Shown piece by piece: positions 7,928-17,094 of a DNA stretch of 34,586 nt. Positions within the stretch are counted from its first letter, which is position 1, and every line of letters begins with the position of its first letter. The DNA is from Candidatus Amoebophilus sp. 36-38 (lineage in GTDB: Bacteria > Bacteroidota > Bacteroidia > Cytophagales > Amoebophilaceae): positions 1 to 34,586 of the forward strand of contig MKUM01000106.1 in assembly GCA_001897825.1 (NCBI GenBank), written 5' to 3'. Made by a program: the position numbers and the translations under genes. The notes beneath the pieces were generated by a model that ran no database searches, was not told the origin of the DNA, and saw nothing but the letters and a program-made list of their open reading frames with translations.

Positions 7928-8241
7928 GTTGTTATTCTAAATTTGTGTATACGGTTTTAAGACTGTTGATCAAGCTGCCAATTTTTAAGTGAAATAATGA
8001 TTTTATTAGCATATTTACTATACTTATAATCAATTATGAGTCAGATAGCTTTTTAAGGAAGCAATCTAAAAGCCATAAGGATAAGCGAGAGTTAGCAAGC
8101 ATGAATATTTTCTTGATAACGGGCCTATTGGTAACATTAAAAAATTTATATGCGTGGTAGCATACTTGCTACGCCATCTAACCATATACATGTACCACCA
8201 ACAGTTGTTATACGGAAGCCCTTTTTAAACGCAGTTAATTT
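7928..8241. other. Divergent intergenic region between trmH-like gene and mutS
   Basis: This stretch must hold promoters for both flanking genes, but I find no good TAnnTTTG box. A tiny 31-codon frame (8150-8245) ends in a TGA that overlaps the mutS ATG by 3 nt. It could be a chance frame or a coupled leader, and nothing else supports it. An imperfect inverted repeat, GCGTGGTAGCA/TGCTACGC, lies near 8152-8175. Confidence 0.3.
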
Positions 8242-10833
8242 ATGAGTGAGGTGATTACACCCTTAATGAATCAGTATAACCAAATTAAGGCGAAATATCC
8301 TGGTTCGTTATTATTATTTAGAGTAGGGGATTTTTATGAGACTTTTGGTGAAGATGCTATTCAGACCAGCAAGGTACTGGATATTGTTCTGACTAAACGC
8401 GCTAATGGTGCAGCGGCAGCGGTAGAATTAGCGGGATTTCCACATCATGCGCTCGATACTTATTTGCCTAAACTGATTAAGGCCGGTTATCGGGTTGCTA
8501 TTTGTGATCAGCTAGAAGATCCTAAAACAGCCAAAGGTATTGTTAAAAGAGGCGTTACAGAATTAGTAACTCCAGGGCTTTCTTTTCATGATGCTGTATT
8601 AGACAAGAAAAATAATAATTACTTAGCCTCCTTATATTTTGAGAAAGATCTGGCTGGGGTAGCTTTTTTAGATGTTTCTACTGGGGAATTTCTTACAGCA
8701 CAAGGAACACTTACCTATGTTGATAAGCTAATGCAAGGATTTCAGCCTGCAGAAGTTATTCTGAGCAAAAAGCAGCAAAGTAACTTCCAAGCATTTACAA
8801 AAGAAGATTACCCTAGTTATGCATTGGATGAATGGGTTTATCAACTGGATTATGCCCAAGAGAAGCTCAATGAACATTTTGGGACTGCTTCTATTAAAGG
8901 ATTTGGTATAGAGAACCTGCCGTTAGGTATTGTAACAAGCGGTGCTATTCTTCGATATTTGGAAGAAACGGAACATAAAGAAAAAAAACATATTACATCC
9001 ATTGCGCGCATTGAAGAGGATAAATATGTGTGGCTGGATAGGTTTACTATCAAAAATTTAGAAATACTACAACCTCAGCAAGAAGGGGGTGTATCCCTGA
9101 TGGAAGTGCTTGACAAGACAGTTACTCCGATGGGAACTCGTCTAATGAAAAAGTGGCTAGTATTGCCTTTAAAAGATATACAAGCTATTCAAAAGAGGCT
9201 GGATATGGTTCAACTCTTTTATGAAGATTCGCTTTTATGGAAAAATATTTTGCAGGAGCTTAAACAAATTAGTGATGTAGAGCGACTCATTTCAAAAGTA
9301 TCTGTTGGTAGGGCAGTGCCCAAAGATCTTGTAGCATTACAGAAAGCGTTGGAGCATACAGTTCCTATTCAAAATTATCTACAAACTAGTCAACATGAAG
9401 TACTTGTTAAGCTAGGCCATCAGATTCATCATTGTGAATATTTAGCTGAAAAGATTAAAAAAACTTTACAAGACAATCCCCCCTTATCCATTACCCAAGG
9501 TAATTTGATTCGACCAGGTATCGATCATGAATTAGATGAACTGCGGAAAATAGCCTATGAAGGGAAAGATTATTTACTGAAGTTGCAACAGCAAGAGATT
9601 AAGAAGACAGGTATCAATTCGTTAAAAATTGCTTATAACAAAGTATTTGGCTACTACTTAGAGGTTACGAATGCACATAAGTCTAAAGTACCACCAACTT
9701 GGATTCGTAAACAGACGTTGGTTAATGCAGAACGTTATGTCACCGAGGAATTAAAAACGTATGAAGAAAAAATTTTGGAGGCAGAGGCTAAAATAGCAGA
9801 GATAGAGCGCAAGTTATATCAAGAATTATTAGATCATGCTGTAGAATTTGTACCTCAAATTTTGCAAAATGCTAAAATACTAGCTCAAATAGACTGTTAC
9901 CTCACCTTTGCTCAAGAAGCTAGAAAACACCAGTATGTCAAGCCTATCCTTGCCCAGCACAAAAAGATTATCATTAAAGATGGTAGACATCCAGTTATTG
10001 AGCAACAATTAGCTCTGGATGAAAGTTATATACCTAATGACATCTATTTAGATAATGATACCCAGCAGATTATTATTATTACAGGCCCTAATATGGCTGG
10101 AAAATCTGCCTTACTACGACAAGTGGCTTTAATTGTATTGATGGCGCAAGTCGGATCTTTTGTTCCTGCTAGCTATGCAGAAATTGGTTTAGTAGATAAA
10201 ATTTTTACACGTGTAGGTGCTTCAGATAATTTAGCGCTAGGGGAGTCTACTTTTATGATGGAAATGACCGAAACAGCCAGCATTATGCATAACTTAAGTG
10301 ATCGTAGCTTGGTGGTGATGGATGAAATAGGTCGGGGTACTAGCACCTATGATGGTATTTCAATTGCCTGGGCTATTGTAGAGTACTTACACAATCATCC
10401 TAAATCCCGAGCCAAAACTTTATTTGCTACCCATTATCATGAGCTTAACCAATTAGCTGAGCAACTGGAAAGAGTAAAAAATTTTAATGTAACCGTAAAA
10501 GAAGTGGATGGTAAAATTATTTTCTTGCGTAAGCTTAGTGAAGGGGGTAGTGAGCATAGTTTTGGTATTCACGTTGCCCAGCTAGCAGGCATGCCAGGGC
10601 AAGTTGTAAAAAGGGCTAGTGAAATTTTGGTTCACTTAGAGCGCGATAAAGATCATGTACAAGAACAAGCAAAGATCAAGTCTATACCTACACAGCCTTA
10701 TCAGTTGTCTCTTTTCGAGGTCGATCCTAGGACAGAAAAGTTAAAAGACCTTGTTAAACAAATAGATATTGATACACTAGCACCTGTAGAAGCATTGCTT
10801 AAGCTGAAGGAGCTAAAAGATAGTTTAAAGTGA
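8242..10833 (+). CDS. mutS: DNA mismatch repair ATPase MutS
   Basis: This 863-residue protein is close to the usual MutS length. MutS dimers clamp DNA at mispairs and recruit MutL. The mismatch-reading Phe-x-Glu motif is F31-Y32-E33 in RVGDFYETF. The connector, lever and clamp regions follow with EIERKLYQELL in the helical part. The ATPase has Walker A GPNMAGKS (615-622) and Walker B LVVMDEIGRGTSTYDG with D694-E695. The ATHYHEL switch lies about 40 residues later. All key residues are present, so the gene looks functional, even though many reduced symbiont genomes lose mismatch repair. It ends before a 23-bp hairpin that separates it from the convergent M28 gene. Confidence 0.97.
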   Translation: MSEVITPLMNQYNQIKAKYPGSLLLFRVGDFYETFGEDAIQTSKVLDIVLTKRANGAAAAVELAGFPHHALDTYLPKLIKAGYRVAICDQLEDPKTAKGIVKRGVTELVTPGLSFHDAVLDKKNNNYLASLYFEKDLAGVAFLDVSTGEFLTAQGTLTYVDKLMQGFQPAEVILSKKQQSNFQAFTKEDYPSYALDEWVYQLDYAQEKLNEHFGTASIKGFGIENLPLGIVTSGAILRYLEETEHKEKKHITSIARIEEDKYVWLDRFTIKNLEILQPQQEGGVSLMEVLDKTVTPMGTRLMKKWLVLPLKDIQAIQKRLDMVQLFYEDSLLWKNILQELKQISDVERLISKVSVGRAVPKDLVALQKALEHTVPIQNYLQTSQHEVLVKLGHQIHHCEYLAEKIKKTLQDNPPLSITQGNLIRPGIDHELDELRKIAYEGKDYLLKLQQQEIKKTGINSLKIAYNKVFGYYLEVTNAHKSKVPPTWIRKQTLVNAERYVTEELKTYEEKILEAEAKIAEIERKLYQELLDHAVEFVPQILQNAKILAQIDCYLTFAQEARKHQYVKPILAQHKKIIIKDGRHPVIEQQLALDESYIPNDIYLDNDTQQIIIITGPNMAGKSALLRQVALIVLMAQVGSFVPASYAEIGLVDKIFTRVGASDNLALGESTFMMEMTETASIMHNLSDRSLVVMDEIGRGTSTYDGISIAWAIVEYLHNHPKSRAKTLFATHYHELNQLAEQLERVKNFNVTVKEVDGKIIFLRKLSEGGSEHSFGIHVAQLAGMPGQVVKRASEILVHLERDKDHVQEQAKIKSIPTQPYQLSLFEVDPRTEKLKDLVKQIDIDTLAPVEALLKLKELKDSLK

Positions 10834-10857
10834 GTTTGTGTCAGGGCTGGAGCCTAT

Positions 10858-10906
10858 ACACCACCATTCCATGGTCTGTGTGCCACAGGCCATGGAATGG
10901 TGGTGT
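10858..10906. terminator. Long hairpin between convergent mutS and the M28-family gene
   Basis: A 23-nt arm (10858-10880) pairs with 10884-10906 over 23 positions, with one G-T wobble and a 3-nt loop. It lies 25 nt after the mutS stop and 47 nt after the stop of the facing gene. No clear T-run follows on either strand, so it may work as a bidirectional barrier or RNA-end stabiliser. A worn palindrome-family copy (10838-10860) overlaps its left edge. Confidence 0.55.
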
Positions 10907-10952
10907 GGGGGCCACTACTAGAAGTATTTTATAGTATGTATAAGAAAACGTA

Positions 10953-11951
10953 TTACTCTGAAGGTATTGTATAAATAGCTTGTAACACAGTTTGGCCAAC
11001 TGCCTGTAAGGTTTCTTTGCTAATTAGGTCTAAATTGTCAGCATGTGTATGGTGGTAGAATCCAAAACAATTTTGGGAAGCTGTAGTATGATCAATAATA
11101 TTTATCATGGGAATATGTGCATATTTATTGACGAAATAATGATCATCTAAAATATGGTAGCCACTTGGTTGGCTGATAAAATAATTCCCGTAACCTAGCT
11201 CTTGAGCTATATTCCATACGCGCATTACGTGTTTAGGGCTATAGAGCATCGACCAAGCCTCTTGGTAGAAGGTGGCTTTGCCATTTCCCACCATGTCGAC
11301 TAGGATTCCATACTGAGCCGTATAGTTAGGTTGGTGGGGGTGCTTAGACCAATATTGAGAACCTAAACACCAAAATAAAGCTGGGTTAGTGAAATTGTTT
11401 TTGCATTCCTCCGTAGGCCCATAATCTTCTCCATCAAAAAAAATAATGTCTATACCGATATTTGTAAGTGGCATTTCATTGATCATGCGTGCTATTTCTA
11501 GCAAGATACCGACACCACTGGCACCATCGTTAGCTCCCAATATAGGCCGTTCTTGAGAATTTGTATCTTTATCAGCGAAAGGACGTGTATCCCAGTGGGC
11601 TGCTAACAGTATTCTGGATTTAGAATGTACGTTAAAGCTAGCAATGATATTGCATAATTGTAGCGTTTTATTTTCGAAAGAGAGCGCTTGAAATTCTTGC
11701 ATATGAACTTGAGCACCATATGCTTGTAACTGCTTTTTAAGAAATTTTTTGCAGTGCTGATGGGCTTCTGTATTGGGTACTCTGGGGCCAAAGTTGATTT
11801 GTTGTTGGATAAAATAATAGGCAGAGTCAGCATTAAAATAGGGTAGAAAACTCTCTTTTTTCTCCATGTCAGCTATATCTAATGCATGAGCATGGCTATG
11901 TGTTATAGTAAATAGGGATACAAGCCAACTTAATAAGTATGAGAGTTTCAT
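10953..11951 (-). CDS. Secreted M28-family metalloenzyme, glutaminyl-cyclase-like
   Basis: This 332-residue protein has a signal peptide (residues 1-23). The M28 fold is marked by LLAAHWDTR (H119, D121), GANDGASG (D142), FFDGEDYG (E175, D176) and IIDH (H288), which together give the zinc-binding and catalytic set. M28 members are aminopeptidases. A subgroup with HWDTRPFAD and FDGED converts N-terminal Gln to pyroglutamate (glutaminyl-peptide cyclotransferase). I favour the second reading but cannot exclude a peptidase. It would act in the periplasm or at the cell surface. It is the third gene on this strand after USP and ruvC, 115 bp downstream of ruvC. Confidence 0.82.
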   Translation of the reverse strand: MKLSYLLSWLVSLFTITHSHAHALDIADMEKKESFLPYFNADSAYYFIQQQINFGPRVPNTEAHQHCKKFLKKQLQAYGAQVHMQEFQALSFENKTLQLCNIIASFNVHSKSRILLAAHWDTRPFADKDTNSQERPILGANDGASGVGILLEIARMINEMPLTNIGIDIIFFDGEDYGPTEECKNNFTNPALFWCLGSQYWSKHPHQPNYTAQYGILVDMVGNGKATFYQEAWSMLYSPKHVMRVWNIAQELGYGNYFISQPSGYHILDDHYFVNKYAHIPMINIIDHTTASQNCFGFYHHTHADNLDLISKETLQAVGQTVLQAIYTIPSE

Positions 11952-12066
11952 TTGTAAATAATTGCTAGCTAATTTGTCTTAGATCATATTACTAAAAATT
12001 ATGTTATTAAAAAAATGATGCTTGTATAAAAATGTCTCCTCCAAGAACTCTAATGTGCCTGCTTGT

Positions 12067-12612
12067 TTACACCAAGCGAGCTGGATTTTGTTGTATAAAT
12101 TGCTCCCAGGTTGTTAATTTAGGGGATGAATGTTGTTGTTGATAGGCATGGCATACGGCTACTGCCAAGGCATCGGTAGCATCTAGTTTTTCTGGCAGGG
12201 ACTTAAATTCTAATAAAGACATGAGCATAGAAGCTACTTGCCCTTTAGAGGCATTCCCGTTGCCGGTTATAGCTTGTTTGATTTTGCGTGGTGCATATTC
12301 GGTAATGGGTATTTCGCGCATGAGTGCCGCTGCCATAGCCACCCCCTGAGCTCGACCTAGCTTAAGCATAGACTGTACGTTTTTTCCATAGAACGGGGCT
12401 TCTAAAGCAACCTCGTCTGGAATAAACTCATCTAGTATTTCTAACGTATATTTAAATATTTTTTGAAGTTTAATCGCATGAGAAGGGCATTGATGCAGGT
12501 GTAAAATCCCATATTGTAAAACATTGAGTTGTTTCCCAATTACTTGAATGGCTCCATAACCCATTATCAGGGTTCCAGGATCTATGCCTATAATAATTCG
12601 TTCTTGTAACAA
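12067..12612 (-). CDS. ruvC: Holliday junction resolvase RuvC
   Basis: This 181-residue RNase H-fold nuclease has the four acidic residues in order: D11 in GIDPGT, E71 in LEAPFYGKN, and D144 and D147 in DATDALAVAVCH. The central segment ITGNGNASKGQVASML is typical. RuvC cuts four-way junctions moved by RuvAB during recombination. The start ATG lies only 2 nt past the stop of the USP gene, so the two are probably transcribed together, which is an unusual partner for a housekeeping nuclease. The protein looks complete. Confidence 0.95.
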   Translation of the reverse strand: MLQERIIIGIDPGTLIMGYGAIQVIGKQLNVLQYGILHLHQCPSHAIKLQKIFKYTLEILDEFIPDEVALEAPFYGKNVQSMLKLGRAQGVAMAAALMREIPITEYAPRKIKQAITGNGNASKGQVASMLMSLLEFKSLPEKLDATDALAVAVCHAYQQQHSSPKLTTWEQFIQQNPARLV

Positions 12613-12614
12613 AA

Positions 12615-13700
12615 TTATTCAGCTCTTCTTGGTCGACTAGGTTGATAAAAAAACAGATAAGCTTGTTTTGCATTATTTTCAGCTTCTGCATCTGATACCA
12701 CATTAACGTGGTTATCATTATAACAAATCCATCTACCTTCTTTTTTAACATATGCTACGTAATGGCCACCGTCAGCAGAATCGCCGGTATGCAGAATAAA
12801 TGCTGCAAGCGTATACCTTGTCTTTCTATCTTTTTCAACAGTTTGATCTTTTTTGATTACCAAGCTCATGGGGCTTTGTACCGCTTGTCCTAACTTGCTC
12901 TTAGTGAAATCTTTACTGTAAGTTCCATCTGCCAATCGAGCACCTCCTTTTGTCTCAAACCGGTTAAGTTGTAAAATTAATATTTTGCTATAGAGGCTAT
13001 CAAGGTTTTTAAGTTCTTTAAACTTTTTTACCTTGCTATCAAGCGTATCCGTATTTCTAAATTTAACATACATGTCCTCTGGAGCTATACTCTGTTTAAA
13101 TAAATCTTGCATAGCAGATATTTTATCTTTTTCAGTTGGCAATGCTACTGGATGTATACGCCAAGGATCACTTCTTGATGAGCGTTCTTCGTGGGTAGTA
13201 GGTTCAACAAATTTAGATTGTGTACATGCAGTTGGCAGGTTCATCCAATCAAATAGATGACCGATTAGTTCTTGAGCATCTTGGTGCTCGCTAAGATCTG
13301 TTGTCCATCCGAATTGAGAATGTAAAGCTTTAAAAACAGCCGTTGCTTCAGCTTTGTTAGCTACCTCTTTGTCATCTGCGATTACTTGCATAAGGGATTG
13401 GAGAGATTTACCTAGTTCATCATCCTTTTCATTTATTCTAGGTAGATAAAACGTTTTTAAAATCTGTAGTACTGAATTCATGTAGCAAGTAGCACCTAGA
13501 TTAGGAATACCACCAGGAGAGCCTTCTCCCTTTTCTCTTTCTATTGTAGATTCTACTACAAGTAGTTGTGTGGTATCTGGAGCAGTTGAGTTCTTTGGAC
13601 CGCAGCTTGCTATTAGGAGGGTGAGCAGGAGAATCCTTATTACTTTAGGTAATAATTTATGAATGATTGGATTATCGTATGTAGGTTTTCGACTTACCAT
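12615..13700 (-). CDS. Ubiquitin-specific protease (C19-type deubiquitinase) with lipoprotein signal
   Basis: This 361-residue protein carries a hydrophobic N-terminus ending in lipobox IASC (Cys33). The USP Cys box is GIPNLGATCYMNSVLQIL, with catalytic Cys72. The His box is GGHYVAYVKKEGRWICYNDN, with His313 and a following Asn328/Asp329. The LILQLNRF stretch of USP folds is also present. USPs cleave isopeptide bonds of ubiquitin. Bacteria have no ubiquitin system of this kind, so the target is most likely in the eukaryotic host. The catalytic domain is short (about 290 residues) but key residues are intact. It sits directly upstream of ruvC, which suggests insertion of a host-derived gene into a housekeeping unit. 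Confidence 0.9.
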   Translation of the reverse strand: MVSRKPTYDNPIIHKLLPKVIRILLLTLLIASCGPKNSTAPDTTQLLVVESTIEREKGEGSPGGIPNLGATCYMNSVLQILKTFYLPRINEKDDELGKSLQSLMQVIADDKEVANKAEATAVFKALHSQFGWTTDLSEHQDAQELIGHLFDWMNLPTACTQSKFVEPTTHEERSSRSDPWRIHPVALPTEKDKISAMQDLFKQSIAPEDMYVKFRNTDTLDSKVKKFKELKNLDSLYSKILILQLNRFETKGGARLADGTYSKDFTKSKLGQAVQSPMSLVIKKDQTVEKDRKTRYTLAAFILHTGDSADGGHYVAYVKKEGRWICYNDNHVNVVSDAEAENNAKQAYLFFYQPSRPRRAE

Positions 13701-13737
13701 TGCAATTTGATTATAAACTTAGTTGACTTGAGTTCAA

Positions 13738-13768
13738 GAAAATTAAGCTTTATAAAATTTTGCCTAAA
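13738..13768 (-). promoter_or_regulatory. Possible promoter of the USP-ruvC unit
   Basis: On the minus strand TTTA, 19 nt, then TAATTTTC lies 38 nt before the USP start. It differs from the Bacteroidetes -7 consensus TAnnTTTG at one base and repeats the TTTA-N19-TAATTTT layout seen before the first F-box/LRR gene. Confidence 0.35.
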
Positions 13769-13803
13769 TATAACATTCTTTATTCAAATATCACTCCTTT
13801 ACA

Positions 13804-14046
13804 ATGGAAATGTATGTAATAATTTCTAAGTTGTTTATCTATAATTTCTTGGCTACATCTAGCATACTTTTAACCAGCACCTTGGCTTATCTAATAAATC
13901 CTGTCTTTGATGATTTTTTTTCTGAATTTTTCTACATAATATAGGCCAGAAAGTTAGCGGGTATACGTATAATTTAAGTAGCTTTGCTTACTATAGCCGT
14001 ATTAGTGTATACCAAACAACTAATGTGGTTTGTTGTATGTTCTATC
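13804..14046 (+). pseudogene. Decayed membrane-protein gene, perhaps an ABC exporter N-terminus
   Basis: One reading frame starting at an ATG (13804) encodes a strongly hydrophobic, protein-like sequence interrupted by in-frame stops near 13942 and 13975 and ended by a third at 14047. The first part contains LLTSTLAYLINPVFDDFF, like the first membrane helix of MsbA-type ABC exporters. The last part, VALLTIAVLVYTKQLMWFVV, resembles the helix before the exporter's second cytoplasmic loop. Order and frame are kept but large parts are missing. The family is a guess; that it is a broken membrane protein is better supported. It fills most of the 397-bp gap between the USP and acylase genes. Confidence 0.4.
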
Positions 14047-14097
14047 TAAGAGGTAAATTAGAAATTTGTTGCGCAAGATTAATCTTCCTAAAATATC

Positions 14098-16524
14098 ATG
14101 ATGCATAAAGTAGGTAGCTATTTCATACTTAGCATAACGCTGCTAATCACGCTATTTTTGAATGCCCAGATTGGCAATATGCCACCTATAGCTAAATTTT
14201 TAGATCCCTTTCAAGGCTTTTGGCAAAATGCGGAAGCGCAGCCTATTCAAGTGCCTGCTGTCTTATCTGTTGCTGGTTTATCAGATTCTGTAACTGTCTA
14301 TTTTGATGAAAATCTAATACCTCATATTCAAGCAAAAAATGATAAGGATCTATATTTTGCTCAGGGTTATGTAACAGCTTTTCACCGTCTTTGGCAGATG
14401 GAGTTTCAAACACATGCGTCTGCAGGTAGGTTATCGGAAATAGTAGGATCAGTAGCTATTAAGCATGATCGATTGCAGCGGAGAAAAGGTATGGTATATG
14501 CAGCAAAAAATGCACTTGAAAAAATACAACAGGATAGTTTAATGAATGAAATTGTTACGGCCTATACAGATGGTATAAATGCGTATATTAGCTCATTGAA
14601 CTATAAAAAAATGCCTGTAGAGTATAAGTTGTTAGCTTACACACCGGAAAATTGGACACCTTTAAAAACGACATTACTTAGCATGCAAATGGCTGATTAT
14701 TTAACTGGCTATGAGCAGAGTTTACATCATGTACATGCTTTCCATTTGCTAGGAGAAACTAAGTATGCCTTGCTATATCCAGAACATGATCCAGCATATG
14801 AACCTGTAATACCTAAAAATACACCTTGGAATTTCAAGCCTGCTAACATGAAGGCTACTACAGTAGATACAAAAGTTTCATTAGCTACCCCTGTAAAAAA
14901 CACCCAAAGTTCTGATAAACTTGAAAATTTACCTACGCATGGAAGTAATAACTGGGCCGTATCCGGTAAAAAAACAATCAGTGGACATGCTTATTTAGCC
15001 AATGATCCGCACTTAAACTTAAGGTTGCCTGCTATTTGGTATGGTATTCATTTACAATCTCCTAGCGTGAATGTAGCAGGAGCTAGCTTACCTGGTGCGC
15101 CGGGGGTAGCTATCGGATTTAATGATTCAGTTGCTTGGGGGGTCACCAATGCAGCTTGGACAGTACGAGATTGGTATGCGATTGACTTTAAAGATAACAC
15201 AAGGGCAGAATACTATTATGATAGCTTGTTACTTAAATCGCAATTTGTAAGAGAAAAAATAAAGGTAAAGAATGCCGAAACTATTTATGATTCAGTAGTA
15301 TATACGCATTTAGGTCCGATTGTATATGATGATAATTTTACAGATCCCAAGCATGCTAAAGATCTTGCTATGAGGTGGGCAGGGCATCATCCAGGCAATG
15401 AAATTCTAGCTTTTTATTTGTTAAACAGGGCCAAAAACTTACATGATTTTGAACATGCGCTACAGTACCATTATGTACCTGCACAGAATTTTGCTTTTGC
15501 TTCCATAGAAAATGATATAGCTATGGAAATAGCTGGTAAATTACCTAATAGATGGAAAAACCAAGGAAAATCCATTATGCCTGGTAATTCGTTTATGTAT
15601 GAATGGCAAGGTTATATTCCACTCAGCCATTATCCCAAAATAGTGAATCCAAAGCAAGGATATGTTAGTTCAGCAAATGAACGAGCTACCGATAAAAACT
15701 ACCCATACTATTACCTGCAGTTTTCTGAAGAGAATTACCGTAATCGTAGAATTAATCAAGTGTTGAACCAATTAACTAAAATAGATGACAAGGCGATGAT
15801 ACGTTTACAAAATGATAATTTTAACTTGGCAGCACAAGAGAATTTACCCTATTTACTCAAGTACTTGGATACTACCAACTTGGATACGGCACAGCAAGAA
15901 GCTTATAAAATTTTGTTAAGTTGGAATTTCCAGAATGAAGTAGAGCAAGTAGCTCCTTCTATTTTTAAAACTTGGCAAGATGAGCTAAGTACTATGTTGT
16001 GGACTTTTTTGCATGATTATGAGCTTGCACTCCATCGGCCCAACTTCTATCAGACGATGCATATATTAAAAAATCATGCTAATAGCCTTCATTTGAAGTT
16101 AGGTACTTATCATAATTTGCAAGCGCTTATAACAGATAGTTTTAAAAAAGCGGTACAAATGCTTCAAGCTTGGCAACTAGTACATCGAAAGTTATATAAA
16201 TGGGGGGATTATCATCCGGTAGATATTCCTCACCTTGCCCAAATAAAATCTTTTGGAATGGAAGCTTTACGAATTGGCGGAGGCGAAGGTATTATCAATG
16301 CTAATCAGGGAAGCCATGGAGTTTCTATGAGGTTATTAGTATCTCTTGATAAAATTCCAAGAGGGTGGTTTATTTATCCAGGAGGTCAGACAGGTAACCC
16401 TGGAAATCCACATTATACAAGATTTATAGAAGATTGGTGTAATGGAAAATATATAAACCTTTCTTTGGTTGTTCCAGAGCCCTCAAAAAGAGCATTAGGT
16501 AATGAGGTGATTTTAACTCCTTAG
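14098..16524 (+). CDS. Penicillin acylase family (S45) Ntn-hydrolase
   Basis: This 808-residue protein starts with a hydrophobic signal or anchor (residues 7-24). It shows the S45 layout: an alpha chain (about 50-265, including QGYVTAFHRLWQMEF), a linker, then the self-cleavage point G282/S283 in HGSNNWAVSG. Ser283 becomes the N-terminal nucleophile of the beta chain. Downstream, YLANDPHLNLRLPAIWY and WGVTNA are typical beta-chain motifs. Family members hydrolyse amide bonds of penicillins, acyl-homoserine lactones or other acylated amines. The natural substrate here is unknown. The protein is likely exported to the periplasm, where processing occurs. It is followed 54 bp later by a small membrane protein on the same strand. 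Confidence 0.92.
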   Translation: MMHKVGSYFILSITLLITLFLNAQIGNMPPIAKFLDPFQGFWQNAEAQPIQVPAVLSVAGLSDSVTVYFDENLIPHIQAKNDKDLYFAQGYVTAFHRLWQMEFQTHASAGRLSEIVGSVAIKHDRLQRRKGMVYAAKNALEKIQQDSLMNEIVTAYTDGINAYISSLNYKKMPVEYKLLAYTPENWTPLKTTLLSMQMADYLTGYEQSLHHVHAFHLLGETKYALLYPEHDPAYEPVIPKNTPWNFKPANMKATTVDTKVSLATPVKNTQSSDKLENLPTHGSNNWAVSGKKTISGHAYLANDPHLNLRLPAIWYGIHLQSPSVNVAGASLPGAPGVAIGFNDSVAWGVTNAAWTVRDWYAIDFKDNTRAEYYYDSLLLKSQFVREKIKVKNAETIYDSVVYTHLGPIVYDDNFTDPKHAKDLAMRWAGHHPGNEILAFYLLNRAKNLHDFEHALQYHYVPAQNFAFASIENDIAMEIAGKLPNRWKNQGKSIMPGNSFMYEWQGYIPLSHYPKIVNPKQGYVSSANERATDKNYPYYYLQFSEENYRNRRINQVLNQLTKIDDKAMIRLQNDNFNLAAQENLPYLLKYLDTTNLDTAQQEAYKILLSWNFQNEVEQVAPSIFKTWQDELSTMLWTFLHDYELALHRPNFYQTMHILKNHANSLHLKLGTYHNLQALITDSFKKAVQMLQAWQLVHRKLYKWGDYHPVDIPHLAQIKSFGMEALRIGGGEGIINANQGSHGVSMRLLVSLDKIPRGWFIYPGGQTGNPGNPHYTRFIEDWCNGKYINLSLVVPEPSKRALGNEVILTP

Positions 16525-16578
16525 TACATACATAAAAAAGTAGTTATATCAGAAACAGATTAATTTAATTTTAGAATT

Positions 16579-16950
16579 ATGAGGTTTATTTTTCAAGTTA
16601 TTCTCACTAGTTTAATAAGTTATATATTGCAGCAGTTTATGCCTTCTTGGATTGTTGTTTTTGTTGCAGCTATAGTAGCTTTGTTTGTACAGAGTAATCC
16701 TGCAGCGGCATTCCTAGGAGGATTTGCTGCAATTAGCTTGCTGTGGATGTGCAAAGCAACGATCATAGATGTTTATACGAATTCAATTCTTTCTGTCAAA
16801 GTGGCAGCCATACTAGGAATGAAGAGTTCTATTATGCTGATATTGCTTACTGGAATATTGGGTGGTCTCTTAGGAGGTTTAGGAGCTGCTAGTGGCCAAC
16901 ATCTTCTTCGTATAATAAAAAAAGATAGGGGAGATTTCTATAGAAAATAA
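16579..16950 (+). CDS. Small hydrophobic membrane protein of unknown function
   Basis: This 123-residue protein has about four membrane helices (roughly 4-20, 22-40, 44-62 and 78-105). It contains the glycine-rich run LLTGILGGLLGGLGAASGQH near the end, then a short basic tail. It looks like a conserved Bacteroidetes small membrane protein, but I cannot name a family. It follows the acylase gene by 54 bp and may share its transcript. Its stop codon directly abuts the end of a MITE-like element at 16951. Confidence 0.65.
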   Translation: MRFIFQVILTSLISYILQQFMPSWIVVFVAAIVALFVQSNPAAAFLGGFAAISLLWMCKATIIDVYTNSILSVKVAAILGMKSSIMLILLTGILGGLLGGLGAASGQHLLRIIKKDRGDFYRK

Positions 16951-17022
16951 TAGGCTTCTTCCGAAACCGTCGCCTTGAGTCGAGTTCGTTAGTAATTATG
17001 TGTTAGGGCTGGGGCCTGACAC
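16951..17022 (-). repeat. Partial MITE-like element, B-type end, reversed
   Basis: TAGGCTTCTTCCGAAACC followed by GTCGCCTTGAGTC matches the right end of copy B on the opposite strand. The palindrome-family copy at 17000-17022 follows. A partner end was not found before the next gene. It begins immediately after the stop codon of the preceding gene. Confidence 0.55.
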
Positions 17023-17094
17023 TACAATCTTCTGACAGCACAATCCTCATTTATTAAGGTTGACTTTACTAAATAATCTCAATTAAAAAATCAA

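Noticed and set aside
12041-12052. CCAAGAACTCTA resembling a MITE-like element end
   Set aside because: The match is only 12 nt and the adjoining bases do not follow the family interior; it may be chance or a worn end.
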